A stretch of DNA of 32,572 nt from Pseudomonas frederiksbergensis (GTDB taxonomy: Bacteria > Pseudomonadota > Gammaproteobacteria > Pseudomonadales > Pseudomonadaceae). Both the position numbers and the translations under genes were made by a program. Shown in pieces: positions 7,406 through 15,689 of this stretch; position 1 is the first letter of the stretch, and every line of letters starts with the position of its first letter. Where the stretch lies: the NCBI RefSeq assembly GCF_003732705.1, contig NZ_MOBR01000046.1, positions 1 through 32,572 of the forward strand, read 5' to 3'. The notes under the pieces were generated by a model. The model was given only the letters and a program-made list of their open reading frames with translations. It was not told the DNA's origin and made no database searches.

Positions 7406-8516
7406 AACCCAGCACCTCCACCTGTTGCGCCCAGTGGCCGGCGCGTTGACGCAGTTCCTCGGCGCCCAAGGCCGAACCTGCCACCGCCAACAGCAGTTGC
7501 CCAAGCGCATGGCCCTGAATCCGTTCCACGCCGCCCTGAAGCAAGCGCACGCGACCACCGAGGGCGGCGAACAATGCCGCCAGATCCGGTTCATCTGTCG
7601 CGCTGCCCGTGAATTGCAAACACAACACGACGGCCGCCTCCGCGGATTGGGGTTGAGTGCGCAAACGGCTTTGCAATTCTTCCGGCAACGCGTGTTGCAG
7701 CGGCGCGAGCAAGGTCTTGCTGACCTCATGCTGCGGGTTGCCAAACACCTCCCACACCGGCCCTTGCTCGACGACGCGCCCATGTTCGAGCACCACGACG
7801 CGATCACAGATATCGCGGATCACCGTCATCTCGTGAGTGATCAGCACGATGGTCAGACCCAGGCGCTGATTGATCTCGCGCAGCAGGCCGAGGATCGATT
7901 GGGTGGTCTCAGGATCGAGTGCCGAGGTCGCTTCATCGCACAGCAAAATTTCCGGGTCATGCACCAACGCGCGAGCGATGCCGACGCGTTGTTTCTGTCC
8001 GCCGGAAAGCTGCGCCGGATACACCTTGTGCTTCTCTTGCAGACCCACCAACTCCAGCAATTCACGAACTTTCTGTTCGCGTTTGTCCTTGGGTACACCG
8101 GCGACTTTCAGCGGCAGTTCAACGTTCTGCCAAACCGTCTTGGCCGACATCAGATTGAAGTGCTGGAAGATCATGCCAATGCGCCGACGCAGCGCCACCA
8201 AGCGGTCTTCATCGAAGTCACCGATGTCCACCTGATCGATCAATACTCGCCCGGTGCTCGGTTGCTCCAGGCGATTGATCGTGCGAATCAGCGATGACTT
8301 GCCGGCGCCGCTGCGGCCGATGATGCCGAACACTTCACCGCGCTGGATCGCCAGGTCGATGCCGTGCAACGCCGCCACCGGACCTTGCTGGCCGTTGTAG
8401 GTTTTGCCCAGGCCAATGAAGCGCACGTGGGCGCGATTCAGGTCCGGGTGCAGTTCAGTCTTGTCGGCTTTCTGAGGCTCTGGAATATCCAGTCGCCGTT
8501 GGATCGCGGCCGTCAT
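7395..8516 (-). CDS. metN: Methionine-type ABC transporter ATPase MetN
   Basis: This is the cytoplasmic ATPase (373 aa). It has Walker A GRSGAGKSS, Q-loop FQHFNLMSAKTV, signature LSGGQKQR, Walker B ILLCDEATSALD, and switch His in VLITHE. A C-terminal extension of about 100 residues corresponds to the NIL/ACT-like regulatory domain that binds methionine in E. coli MetN and mediates feedback inhibition. The ATG at 8516 lies 2 bp past the metQ stop, with GGGAAAG as ribosome site inside metQ. A TTG at 8531 inside metQ is less likely. The first ~20 residues before the ABC domain form a short extension. Confidence 0.88.
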   Translation of the reverse strand: MTAAIQRRLDIPEPQKADKTELHPDLNRAHVRFIGLGKTYNGQQGPVAALHGIDLAIQRGEVFGIIGRSGAGKSSLIRTINRLEQPSTGRVLIDQVDIGDFDEDRLVALRRRIGMIFQHFNLMSAKTVWQNVELPLKVAGVPKDKREQKVRELLELVGLQEKHKVYPAQLSGGQKQRVGIARALVHDPEILLCDEATSALDPETTQSILGLLREINQRLGLTIVLITHEMTVIRDICDRVVVLEHGRVVEQGPVWEVFGNPQHEVSKTLLAPLQHALPEELQSRLRTQPQSAEAAVVLCLQFTGSATDEPDLAALFAALGGRVRLLQGGVERIQGHALGQLLLAVAGSALGAEELRQRAGHWAQQVEVLGYVV

Positions 8517-8518
8517 TT

Positions 8519-9328
8519 TCAGCTTTCCCAACCGGCTTGATAGAGCTTGCCGTGGGCCTTATCCAGCGCAGCACGCACGGCTGGCGAATGTTGGTAGATG
8601 TCGACGAATTTGATCAGGCGCGGGTCGGTTTTGCTTTTGGGCTGGATCACGAACTGGATCACGTATTCCTTGTGGTCGAGGCCGTCGAACAGCAGCGCCG
8701 ATCCGGCATCGAAGGTTTTCGCCAGGCGGATGTAGGCCGGGTAACCCTGGACCAGATCGGCGTCGTCGTAGGCGCGAACCAGTTGCACGGCTTCGACCTG
8801 AAGGATTTTGATTTTCTTCGGGTTGGCGATGATGTCTTCTTCGGTGGCCTTGTAGCCGACCCCCGGTTTAAGCGTGATCAGGCCAGCCTTGGCCAGCAGT
8901 TGCAGACCGCGACCGCTGTTGATCGGGTCGTTGGCGATGGCGACGCTGGCGCCTTGTGGCAGCTCGTCGAAGCTTTTGTATTTCTTCGAGTAGAGGCCGA
9001 CGTTGTTGATGATCCCCGGCGCGAAGGGCACCAGGTCAAAACCGGCGGCAGCCTTGGCGTTTTCCAGGAACGGCACGTGCTGGAAGTAATTCACGTCAAT
9101 GTCGCCGGCGGCGAGGCTGACGTTCGGCGCGATCCAGTCGGTGAACTCCACCAGTTCGACTTTCAGGCCTTGTTTGGAGGCTTCTTCGACGGCGGCTTCC
9201 AGCGGGATGGCGAACGCGGCGGTGGTGCCGACTTTCAGCGGCGCGTCGGCGGCGAACACCGCCGAGCTGAAGAGGCCGAGGGCCAGGGCCAGTGCTTTGA
9301 CTGGGTGGGTCAGGTGTTTTTTGGTCAT
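8519..9328 (-). CDS. metQ: Methionine-type ABC transporter substrate-binding protein MetQ
   Basis: This is a periplasmic binding protein of the NlpA family (269 aa). The signal peptide (MTKKHLTHPVKALALALG...AVFA-AD) ends in an AxA-type cleavage site with no lipobox Cys, unlike the E. coli MetQ lipoprotein. The mature part has family landmarks VEFTDWIAPNVSLAAGDIDVNYFQHVPFL and the ANDPINSGRGLQLLAKAGLI ligand loop. It heads the metQNI set. A REP element separates it from the LLM monooxygenase gene upstream, so the two blocks may or may not be one transcript. Neighbouring sulfur-scavenging flavoproteins suggest the ligand may be a methionine derivative rather than methionine alone. Confidence 0.85.
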   Translation of the reverse strand: MTKKHLTHPVKALALALGLFSSAVFAADAPLKVGTTAAFAIPLEAAVEEASKQGLKVELVEFTDWIAPNVSLAAGDIDVNYFQHVPFLENAKAAAGFDLVPFAPGIINNVGLYSKKYKSFDELPQGASVAIANDPINSGRGLQLLAKAGLITLKPGVGYKATEEDIIANPKKIKILQVEAVQLVRAYDDADLVQGYPAYIRLAKTFDAGSALLFDGLDHKEYVIQFVIQPKSKTDPRLIKFVDIYQHSPAVRAALDKAHGKLYQAGWES

Positions 9329-9367
9329 GTTGGTTATCCAGTCAGTGCATGAGATTTAGATCGTGTG

Positions 9368-9476
9368 GATCGTTCCCACGCTCTGCGTGGGAATGCCTCC
9401 CGGGACGCTCCGCGTCCCTGCGGCTGTGACGCAGAGCGTCACTGGCTGCATTCCCACGCGGAGCGTGGGAACGATC
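9368..9476. repeat. REP/REPIN-type palindromic element
   Basis: Copy 3 of the large family, almost the same as the copy at 5463: outer GATCGTTCCCACGC arms with inner GGGACGCTCCGCGTCCC and GTGACGCAGAGCGTCAC hairpins. It ends 2 bp from the stop of the LLM monooxygenase and lies about 40 bp upstream of metQ, so it splits the sulfur gene cluster. Confidence 0.9.
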
Positions 9477-9478
9477 GG

Positions 9479-10846
9479 TTACAGGGGTTTGTGTCGGTAG
9501 TGGGAGCCTGTGTGTTGCTCCGGCAGATGCGCCTCGCCGTGAAACAGCTTCTCGCGCAGGCTGCCGGTGTCGTAAGCGGTCTTGTACGACCCGCGACGCT
9601 GCAACTCCGGGATCACCAGATCGATGAAATCCACATAGCTTTCCGGCGTGACAATCCGCGTCAGGTTGAAACCATCCAGCCCGGTTTCAGCGATCCACGA
9701 TTCCAGCTCATCCGCCACTTGTTCCGGCGAACCCACCACGGTGATGTAGCGGCCACCGAGGGCGTGTTGCTCAAGCAATTTGCGCCGGGTCCAGTCGTTG
9801 TTTTGCAGGTTTTTGGTCGCCGACTGGATCGCGTTGCTCTTCACGTACTGGATCGGTTCGTCGATCTCGTACTGGGAAAAATCGATCGCCGTGGATGCCG
9901 AGAAATGCGCCACGCCGGCCTCGGCACTGGCGTAGCTCAGGTATTCGGCGTGCTTGGCCCAGGCCAGTTCCTCGGTGGCGCCGACGATCACGTTCAGGCC
10001 CATGAACACCTTGATGTCCTCAGGGTTGCGCCCGGCCTCGACCGCGCTGGCGCGGACCTTGTCCACTTGTACCTTGGTCGACGGTTTATTCTGGCCGCTG
10101 ATAAATACGCACTCGGCATGGCGCCCGGCAAACAGCAAACCGCGATCCGAACTGCCGGCCTGGAACAGTACCGGCGTACGCTGCGGCGAGGGTTCGCAGA
10201 GGTGATAACCCTCGACCTGATAGAACTCGCCCTTGTGCTCAACCTTGTGCACTTTCTCCGGCTGCGCATAGATCCGTTGCTTGGGATCGTTGAGCACCGC
10301 GCCGTTTTCCCAGCTGCCTTCCCAGAGTTTGTAGAGCACCTCCAGGTATTCATCGGCCTGGTCGTAGCGGCGGTCATGTTCGACTTGCTCAGTCAGACCC
10401 ATGGCCTTGGCGGCGCTGTCGAGATAGCCGGTGACGATGTTCCAGCCCACGCGACCGCGACTCAAATGGTCGAGGGTCGACATGCGCCGGGCGAACAGAT
10501 ACGGCGGTTCGTAAGTCAGGTTGGCGGTGAGGCCGAAGCCGAGATTTTTGGTGACCGCCGCCATCGCTGAGACCAGCAGCAACGGGTCGTTGACCGGCAA
10601 CTGGATCGATTCTTTCAGCGGCACGTCCACCGAGTTTTGATAGACGTCGTACACGCCGACGATGTCCGCTATGAACAACCCATCAAATAGTCCGCGCTCC
10701 AGCAGTTGCGCCAGTTCGGTCCAGTATTCGATGGTTTTGTATTGGGTCGATGTGTCCCGTGGATGGGTCCACAAACCATGGTTGATATGCCCGATGCAGT
10801 TCATGTTGAACGCGTTGAGCAGGATCTTTTTCTTGGCGTCGGCCAT
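9479..10846 (-). CDS. LLM-class flavin monooxygenase (NtaA/SnaA/DszA family)
   Basis: This is an FMNH2-dependent monooxygenase of the bacterial luciferase-like fold (455 aa, typical length). Landmarks are the N-terminal NAFNMNCIGHINHGLW, the FDGLFIADIVGVYDVY strand, GLTANLTYEPPYLFARRMSTLDHLSRGRVGWNIVTGYLDSAAKAMG (the NtaA/SnaA/DszA subfamily signature), and PVLFQAGSSDRGLLFAGRHAECVF. Family members cleave C-S or C-N bonds of sulfones and aminocarboxylates using reduced FMN from a separate reductase. Its ATG overlaps the stop of the upstream SfnB-like gene (TGATG), so the two are translationally coupled. The context implies an organosulfur substrate; no flavin reductase gene is nearby. Confidence 0.82.
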   Translation of the reverse strand: MADAKKKILLNAFNMNCIGHINHGLWTHPRDTSTQYKTIEYWTELAQLLERGLFDGLFIADIVGVYDVYQNSVDVPLKESIQLPVNDPLLLVSAMAAVTKNLGFGLTANLTYEPPYLFARRMSTLDHLSRGRVGWNIVTGYLDSAAKAMGLTEQVEHDRRYDQADEYLEVLYKLWEGSWENGAVLNDPKQRIYAQPEKVHKVEHKGEFYQVEGYHLCEPSPQRTPVLFQAGSSDRGLLFAGRHAECVFISGQNKPSTKVQVDKVRASAVEAGRNPEDIKVFMGLNVIVGATEELAWAKHAEYLSYASAEAGVAHFSASTAIDFSQYEIDEPIQYVKSNAIQSATKNLQNNDWTRRKLLEQHALGGRYITVVGSPEQVADELESWIAETGLDGFNLTRIVTPESYVDFIDLVIPELQRRGSYKTAYDTGSLREKLFHGEAHLPEQHTGSHYRHKPL

Positions 10847-12039
10847 CAGATGGTCCCCCGCAGTGGCGGGTTTTCATCGTTGAGGTAGTAATTGCCCACC
10901 GCGTGATACTTCCAGCGCACCGGGTCATGCAACGTGTGCACCCGGGCGTTGCGCCAGTGACGATCCAGACCGTGTTCGATCAGGGTGGCCTGGCTGCCGG
11001 CCAGTTCGAACAGCGTGGTGCCGGCGGCGAGGGAAATTTCGGTGCTGATGGCCCGGGCTTCGGCGACGGCAATCGACGCGGCGGCGACGGTCTCGGCGTT
11101 CATGTCGGCCTGGGCCTTGTCGAGAAATTCGCCGGAGCGTTCCAGCAGGGCTTCGGTGGCGTGCAAGCGAATCGCCAGGTGGCCGAAGCTCTTGATGGTC
11201 AGCGGGTCTTCGACGGCTTTTTCATGGGTGGCGTCGATCCACGGCCGGGTCTTGGTGCGCACGAAATGCAGGGCATCTTCGTAGGCGGCGCGGGCGATGC
11301 CGGTGTCGATGGCGGCGTGAAGAATCTGCGCCAACGGGCCGACGGTGGTCGGGCGTTCGAAGGCGCTTTGAAACGGGATCACGTCTTCGGCGGCGACGTA
11401 CACGTCTTCGAACACCACCGAACCGCTGCCGGTGGTGCGCTGGCCGAAGCCGCTCCAGTCGTCGATGACGGTCAGGCCTTTGCTGTTGTGCGGCACGAAG
11501 GCCAGTTGCTGCATGCCATGTTCATCCACCACCGAGGTCGGAATGCGCTGGGCGTAGATCGCGCCAGTGGCGTAGAACTTGCGGCCGTTGATGCGGTAGC
11601 CATCACCGTCGCGGGTGAGACTGGTGATGCGGTCATGGGCGGTTTTTGTACCGAGTTCGGCGAGGGCATTGCCGAAACGCTGGCCGGCCAATACTTCGGC
11701 ATAGAGGCGTTTTTTCTGGGCTTCGCTGCCATTCACTCGCAGCACTTCGAGGGCGTAGAAATGGTTCTGCGGGATTTGTCCGAGGGAGCCGTCGGCCTGG
11801 GCGATCAGGGCGATGACTTTGGCCAGGGTGACGTTGGACACGCCAGCGCCGCCGTACTCCTTGGGCACGCTGATGCCCCACAGGCCCGAACGGGAAAACA
11901 CTTCCAGTTCCGGGTGCGGCAAGCGGCGTTCGCGGTCGCGCAGGGCGCTGTCGCGTTTGAAATCTTCGGCCAGGTCACTGGCGACGATCAGGGCTTGCTC
12001 ATCGCTGGTTATGACCGCGACGTGGTGAGAAAGAGTCAT
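10846..12039 (-). CDS. sfnB: SfnB-family acyl-CoA-dehydrogenase-like flavoprotein (second copy)
   Basis: This is a flavin-dependent protein with the acyl-CoA dehydrogenase fold (397 aa): N-terminal helical domain with GLWGISVPKEYGGAGVS, middle beta domain with DGYRINGRKFYATGA and IDDWSGFGQRTTGSGSVVFEDV, and C-terminal helical bundle ending HDPVRWKYHAVGNYYLN. This belongs to the SfnB/DszC group, which acts in sulfur assimilation from organosulfur compounds rather than in fatty-acid oxidation. The ATG at 12039 has GGAG at a suitable distance; an upstream TTG at 12063 has none. The gene follows its paralogue by 20 bp and overlaps the LLM monooxygenase start. The exact substrate is unknown, and the symbol indicates family only. 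Confidence 0.78.
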   Translation of the reverse strand: MTLSHHVAVITSDEQALIVASDLAEDFKRDSALRDRERRLPHPELEVFSRSGLWGISVPKEYGGAGVSNVTLAKVIALIAQADGSLGQIPQNHFYALEVLRVNGSEAQKKRLYAEVLAGQRFGNALAELGTKTAHDRITSLTRDGDGYRINGRKFYATGAIYAQRIPTSVVDEHGMQQLAFVPHNSKGLTVIDDWSGFGQRTTGSGSVVFEDVYVAAEDVIPFQSAFERPTTVGPLAQILHAAIDTGIARAAYEDALHFVRTKTRPWIDATHEKAVEDPLTIKSFGHLAIRLHATEALLERSGEFLDKAQADMNAETVAAASIAVAEARAISTEISLAAGTTLFELAGSQATLIEHGLDRHWRNARVHTLHDPVRWKYHAVGNYYLNDENPPLRGTI

Positions 12040-12059
12040 GTGTTTCTCCAGAGGTCTGG

Positions 12060-13301
12060 TCAAATCCAGGAATGGCGAGCGGGCAACGTGCCGTTGAGGT
12101 GATAGGTGCCGACGGCGTGATATTTCCAGCGCACCGGGTCGTGCAGGGTGTGCACGCGGGCGTTGCGCCAGTGACGGTCGAGGTTGAATTCGGCGAGGGT
12201 GGCGCGGCTGCCGGCCAGTTCGAAGAGTTTTTCGCTGGCCAGCAGCGAGATCTCGGTGGTCAGCACTTTTGCTTCGGCCACGGCGATTGAAGCGCGGGCG
12301 GCGGATTCGGCGGTGAGCGGCGCGGCGTTGACTTGATCGAGCACTTGCCCGGCCTTGCGCAACAGCGCTTCGGCGGCGTGCAATTCGATTTTCAGTTTGC
12401 CGATATCAGCAATCACGTACAGGTCATCGCTGGCCCGTTCGACCTTGGCATCGATCCATGGGCGGGCTCGGGTTTTCACAAATTCGATGGCGTCGTCGAT
12501 GGCGCCGCGAGCGATGCCGGCGTCGATGGCCGCCTGGATCAATTGCGACACGGCGCCCTGGATGTTCGGGCTGTCGTTGATTTTCCAGTTATCCACCACC
12601 AGCTCGGCGTCGACCCGCACGTTGTTGAGCAAAATGGTGCCGCTGGCGGTGGTGCGCTGGCCGAAGCCCGACCAATCATCAACGATGCGCAAACCCGGCG
12701 TGCCACGGCGGACGAAGGCCAGCACTTGCTTGCCGTCGTCGTTCAGCGCCTTGACCGCCACCCAGTGAGCGAACAGCGCACCAGTGGAGTAAAACTTCTG
12801 GCCGCTGATGACGAAACCGTCACCGTCAGCAGTGATCCGCGCCTTGAGTTCGAGGGTGTTTTTGGTGCCGCGTTCCGGCCCGGCATTGCCGATGCGCCAG
12901 CCTTCGAGCACGCTTTTGAACAGCTGTTTTTTCTGCGATTCCGTGGCGCTGCCGAGCACCAGGTTCAGGATGCCGAACTGGTTCTGCGGGATCTGCCCCA
13001 GCGCCGGATCGGCCGCGGAAATGATCGCGAACACATCAGCGATGGTGACGAACGAAACTTGCGGGCCACCGTACTCGCGCGGAATGGCAATGCTGCCGAG
13101 GCCGCTGCGGGTGAACTGTTCGATTTCCGACCACGGCAACTTGCGCTGCTGGTCACGTTTGGCCGCTTGCAAGCGGGCGGTTTGCGCCAGCTCATGGGCA
13201 GCCTTGATGGCTTGTGCGTCGTTGCGCAAAACCTGCGCGGGCAACAACAGGGGGGCGATATCCAGGTCACTCTGGATTGTGGCTTCTGCCAGACTGGACA
13301 T
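12060..13301 (-). CDS. sfnB: SfnB-family acyl-CoA-dehydrogenase-like flavoprotein (first copy)
   Basis: This is the first gene of the sfnB-like/LLM block (413 aa). It has the same domain order as its downstream paralogue: GLGSIAIPREYGGPQVSFVTIADVFAIISAADPALGQIPQNQFG, then DGFVISGQKFYSTGALFAHWVAV, VDDWSGFGQRTTASGTILLNNVRV, and the closing DRHWRNARVHTLHDPVRWKYHAVGTYHLN. The ATG is preceded by AAGGAG. About 180 bp upstream an AT-rich region carries a motif shared with the tau operon leader, which may be a CysB site. Two tandem diverged copies beside an LLM enzyme suggest a multi-step or dual-substrate desulfurization pathway. Confidence 0.78.
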   Translation of the reverse strand: MSSLAEATIQSDLDIAPLLLPAQVLRNDAQAIKAAHELAQTARLQAAKRDQQRKLPWSEIEQFTRSGLGSIAIPREYGGPQVSFVTIADVFAIISAADPALGQIPQNQFGILNLVLGSATESQKKQLFKSVLEGWRIGNAGPERGTKNTLELKARITADGDGFVISGQKFYSTGALFAHWVAVKALNDDGKQVLAFVRRGTPGLRIVDDWSGFGQRTTASGTILLNNVRVDAELVVDNWKINDSPNIQGAVSQLIQAAIDAGIARGAIDDAIEFVKTRARPWIDAKVERASDDLYVIADIGKLKIELHAAEALLRKAGQVLDQVNAAPLTAESAARASIAVAEAKVLTTEISLLASEKLFELAGSRATLAEFNLDRHWRNARVHTLHDPVRWKYHAVGTYHLNGTLPARHSWI

Positions 13302-13478
13302 CAGTGCCGCTCCTTGGCTGCACGCAATGCCCTGGCGATCTGCACTGGGGTGATTGTGTTCTGGACCATACCTACCTCACATCTCATGGAAACGCCGCGA
13401 TGGTGGCGGCGAACGAATATCAAGAATGTCCGGTGGTCCGGTGCATATACCCTAAGCGCGTATAAATAATTAATAAAC

Positions 13479-13492
13479 TAACTTTTGGGAAT
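13479..13492 (-). promoter_or_regulatory. Candidate sulfur-regulator box upstream of the sfnB-like operon
   Basis: The minus strand reads ATTCCCAAAAGTTA, then a very AT-rich run (TTTATTAATTATTTATA). Twelve of 14 bases match the motif in front of tauA at 30457-30470. CysB is the known regulator of sulfate-starvation genes in Pseudomonas; assigning this motif to it is inference. Confidence 0.35.
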
Positions 13493-13566
13493 ATGCATAG
13501 AAGGGCGTCTGTCCGTAGAGCAACAGTTGTTTGTGGAGCAACAGCAAGTTTTGAATTCGCACCCCT

Positions 13567-13656
13567 TGTGGGAGCGAGCCTGCTCGCGAAGAGGTCATGT
13601 CAGTCGACATCATTGTTGAATGACACAGCGCTTTCGCGAGCAGGCTCGCTCCCACA
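13567..13656. repeat. REPIN: inverted pair of TGTGGGAGCGAGCC REP sequences
   Basis: TGTGGGAGCGAGCCTGCTCG and its reverse complement face each other, with each arm also containing its own GCGAGCCTGCTCGC hairpin. This is the common second REP class of the P. fluorescens group. It sits just beyond the 3' end of the two-module hypothetical gene. Confidence 0.9.
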
Positions 13657-13671
13657 GGGTTGGTGGTGGTT

Positions 13672-14436
13672 TCACTTTTTGCGGGGTTCGGCGGCCTTGA
13701 GTTCTTCCTTCAGCGGCACTTTCAGGTAGGGGTTGGCGCAGCCGATCTTCAGCATCCGCGGTGGCGCCCAGCGTGAGTTATTGCCCACGCGGTCGAGGAT
13801 GCAATAGGTCACTTCCAGCCTCATGTCTTCGCCGGCTTCGAGAATGATCGCCGGCGGCACCCAGACCTGAATCGGCTGGCCAATATCGCCAGCCGTGAGC
13901 TTGGGCAGGTCCATGCGCACATCGCCCCATTGCAGGGTGATTTCGTCATCGATGGCCATGTTCAGGTAAGGCTCGATGGTCAGCGGTACGCCGCGTTTGA
14001 TCTGGTTCGGGTTGACCCCTTGGCGACGGATGGTATCGGGGAGGTTGACCGGAGCCAGGCTCTGGTTTTCGTCACCGGACACCGCGGGCGCCTGGCCGCC
14101 GGGGCAATCGAGCTTGATCTGCAACCGCGTGGTCAGCGACAGCGCCGGGTCCTGCCCGACCTGCATGACGCGGTAGTGGACGTGTGAGGTGCCATTGACG
14201 ACAAAGCTCTCGGGCACGCGCAGTTGCACGGTTTGATTGACGTCGTCGACGATCAGGGCTTTTGAAGCCACGTAGCAGTCGTCCCAGTACAGTTCGATCA
14301 GATCGCCTTCGTCCATGCCGGGGTAGGGCGCTACAGCGATCAGCAAGTGGGCGGCTGAGGTAATGTTGATGCCACTCCTGTGGGATTGCGCCAGGGTCGG
14401 GGCCGCAAGTTCAGGTTTGTTCGAGGTGCTTGTCAT
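13672..14436 (-). CDS. Hypothetical protein with two Ig-like modules
   Basis: This protein has 254 aa from the ATG at 14436, which has AAGGAG in good position; a longer frame to 14508 lacks one. I do not recognise a named function. Two related segments are visible: about 31-113 and 151-236. Each begins with PYPGMDEGDLIELYWDD or PYLNMAIDDEITLQWGD and continues through VQLRVPESF or IQVWVPPAI to YRVMQVG or YCILDRVGNNSRWAP. The latter resembles beta-sandwich repeats in large Pseudomonas surface or secreted proteins. No signal peptide or membrane span is seen, and the C-terminus is Lys/Glu rich. It stands alone with long intergenic regions on both sides and may be transcribed independently. Confidence 0.7.
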   Translation of the reverse strand: MTSTSNKPELAAPTLAQSHRSGINITSAAHLLIAVAPYPGMDEGDLIELYWDDCYVASKALIVDDVNQTVQLRVPESFVVNGTSHVHYRVMQVGQDPALSLTTRLQIKLDCPGGQAPAVSGDENQSLAPVNLPDTIRRQGVNPNQIKRGVPLTIEPYLNMAIDDEITLQWGDVRMDLPKLTAGDIGQPIQVWVPPAIILEAGEDMRLEVTYCILDRVGNNSRWAPPRMLKIGCANPYLKVPLKEELKAAEPRKK

Positions 14437-14929
14437 GGGTTTCTCCTTGAAGCCTTGCAGCGAAGTCCGTTTCTGGAAGATCAAAAGGCGTGAATTACCG
14501 AGCAACAAAACAGCGAGTTATGTATGAGTGTTGATAACAATTGAGTTGAGTGATTGGCGCCCGTTGGGGACTAGATAAGAGTGCGCCGGAATAAGTGTCA
14601 ATAGAGTTTGTTAGTTGGTTGTTGGATTCAGTGCTATTCAGACATTTCCTACGCGGTGCAGTTAACAAACTCCATCGCGCTGTCGAACTTTACCCCGGTT
14701 TTCTCCCGGTTTCAGGCATTGGTCACGGCGAAGTGTTGAGGCACTGCTGTGCGGATTTATGACTCATTCTAAGGTGAGAGATTCTGTTGCAGGACATATA
14801 TATGTACCGCGCTTAGATAGGCGAAGTTCTATATGTTGGGCAGGAAGAGGAGTGGGGCGCGAAGTGTTTTATATCGGGAGGTGGCTGTCACTTCCTTCCA
14901 TGGAAGTTAACAAGTTTTAAGTGGGTGTT
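14437..14929. other. Long intergenic region between the hypothetical gene and the cystine operon
   Basis: There is no plausible gene in these ~490 bp. It is more AT-rich than its surroundings and should hold the promoter of the leftward hypothetical gene. Visible structure: a perfect 10-bp inverted repeat GAGTTTGTTA/TAACAAACTC (14604-14613 and 14663-14672), an ACATATATATGT palindrome near 14795, and CTTCCATGGAAG at 14895-14906 about 25 bp past the cystine operon. None has a T-run typical of a terminator. A small RNA cannot be excluded. Confidence 0.4.
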
Positions 14930-15685
14930 TCAGTGGTGCGCGTTATTCAGGAACTTGCTGAGGAACTGTTTCGTCCGTTCTTCTTTCGGGTTGGCAAACA
15001 ACGCCTTGGCTTCGCCCTGCTCGACGATCACACCCTTGTCGAAAAACACCACGCGATTCGCCACGTCCCGGGCAAAGCCCATTTCGTGGGTGACGATGAC
15101 CATGGTGCGATTCTCTTCGGCCAGGCTGCGGATGGTCGACAACACTTCACCGACCAGCTCAGGGTCGAGCGCGGAAGTGGGCTCATCGAACAGAATGACT
15201 TCCGGTTCCATCGCCAGCGCCCGGGCAATCGCCACACGCTGTTGCTGACCACCGGAAAGGCGTCGCGGGTAAGCGTCTTCCTTGCCCGCCAGGCCAACCC
15301 TGGCCAACAGCTTTTTACCCAGGGCAACGGCTTCGGCGTGCGGGATCTTCTTCACGATGATCGGGCCTTCGATGACGTTTTCCAGGGCGGTGCGATGGGG
15401 AAACAGGTTGAAGTTCTGGAACACGAAGCCCACGTGCTGGCGCAAACGTCGCACCAGGCCTTGCTGCTGGTTCAGCGGGCGGCTGCCATCGATCTCGATG
15501 TCGCCGACCTTGATCCGGCCGCTGGTGGGTTCTTCGAGGAAATTCAGGCAACGCAGGAACGTGGTCTTGCCCGAACCGCTAGGCCCGATAATCGCCACGA
15601 CTTCGCCTTCTTTCACTTCCAGATCGATGCCGTTGAGCACCACTTGACCCTTGAACTGCTTTGTCAGTTTTTCCACGACAATCAT
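14930..15685 (-). CDS. tcyN: L-cystine ABC transporter ATPase TcyN
   Basis: This is a polar amino-acid-type ABC ATPase (251 aa). It has Walker A GPSGSGKTTFLRCLNFLEEP, Q-loop VFQNFNLFPHRTALENVIEG, signature LSGGQQQR, Walker B VILFDEPTSALDPELV, and switch His in MVIVTHEMGFA. It follows the permease gene by 4 bp and is last in the binding protein-permease-ATPase order. The set matches E. coli FliY-YecS-YecC (TcyJ-TcyL-TcyN). A cystine substrate is supported by the neighbouring D-cysteine desulfhydrase gene, which has the same company in enterobacteria. Confidence 0.85.
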   Translation of the reverse strand: MIVVEKLTKQFKGQVVLNGIDLEVKEGEVVAIIGPSGSGKTTFLRCLNFLEEPTSGRIKVGDIEIDGSRPLNQQQGLVRRLRQHVGFVFQNFNLFPHRTALENVIEGPIIVKKIPHAEAVALGKKLLARVGLAGKEDAYPRRLSGGQQQRVAIARALAMEPEVILFDEPTSALDPELVGEVLSTIRSLAEENRTMVIVTHEMGFARDVANRVVFFDKGVIVEQGEAKALFANPKEERTKQFLSKFLNNAHH

Positions 15686-15689
15686 TGGG

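Noticed and set aside
7406..7807. N-terminal extension of metI to 7807 (348 aa)
   Set aside because: The added 134 residues are an out-of-frame reading of metN; the ATG at 7405 gives the normal MetI length.
9329..9367. SAM or other riboswitch in the metQ leader
   Set aside because: Only about 40 bp separate metQ from a REP element, too short for a riboswitch, and no conserved aptamer motif is seen.
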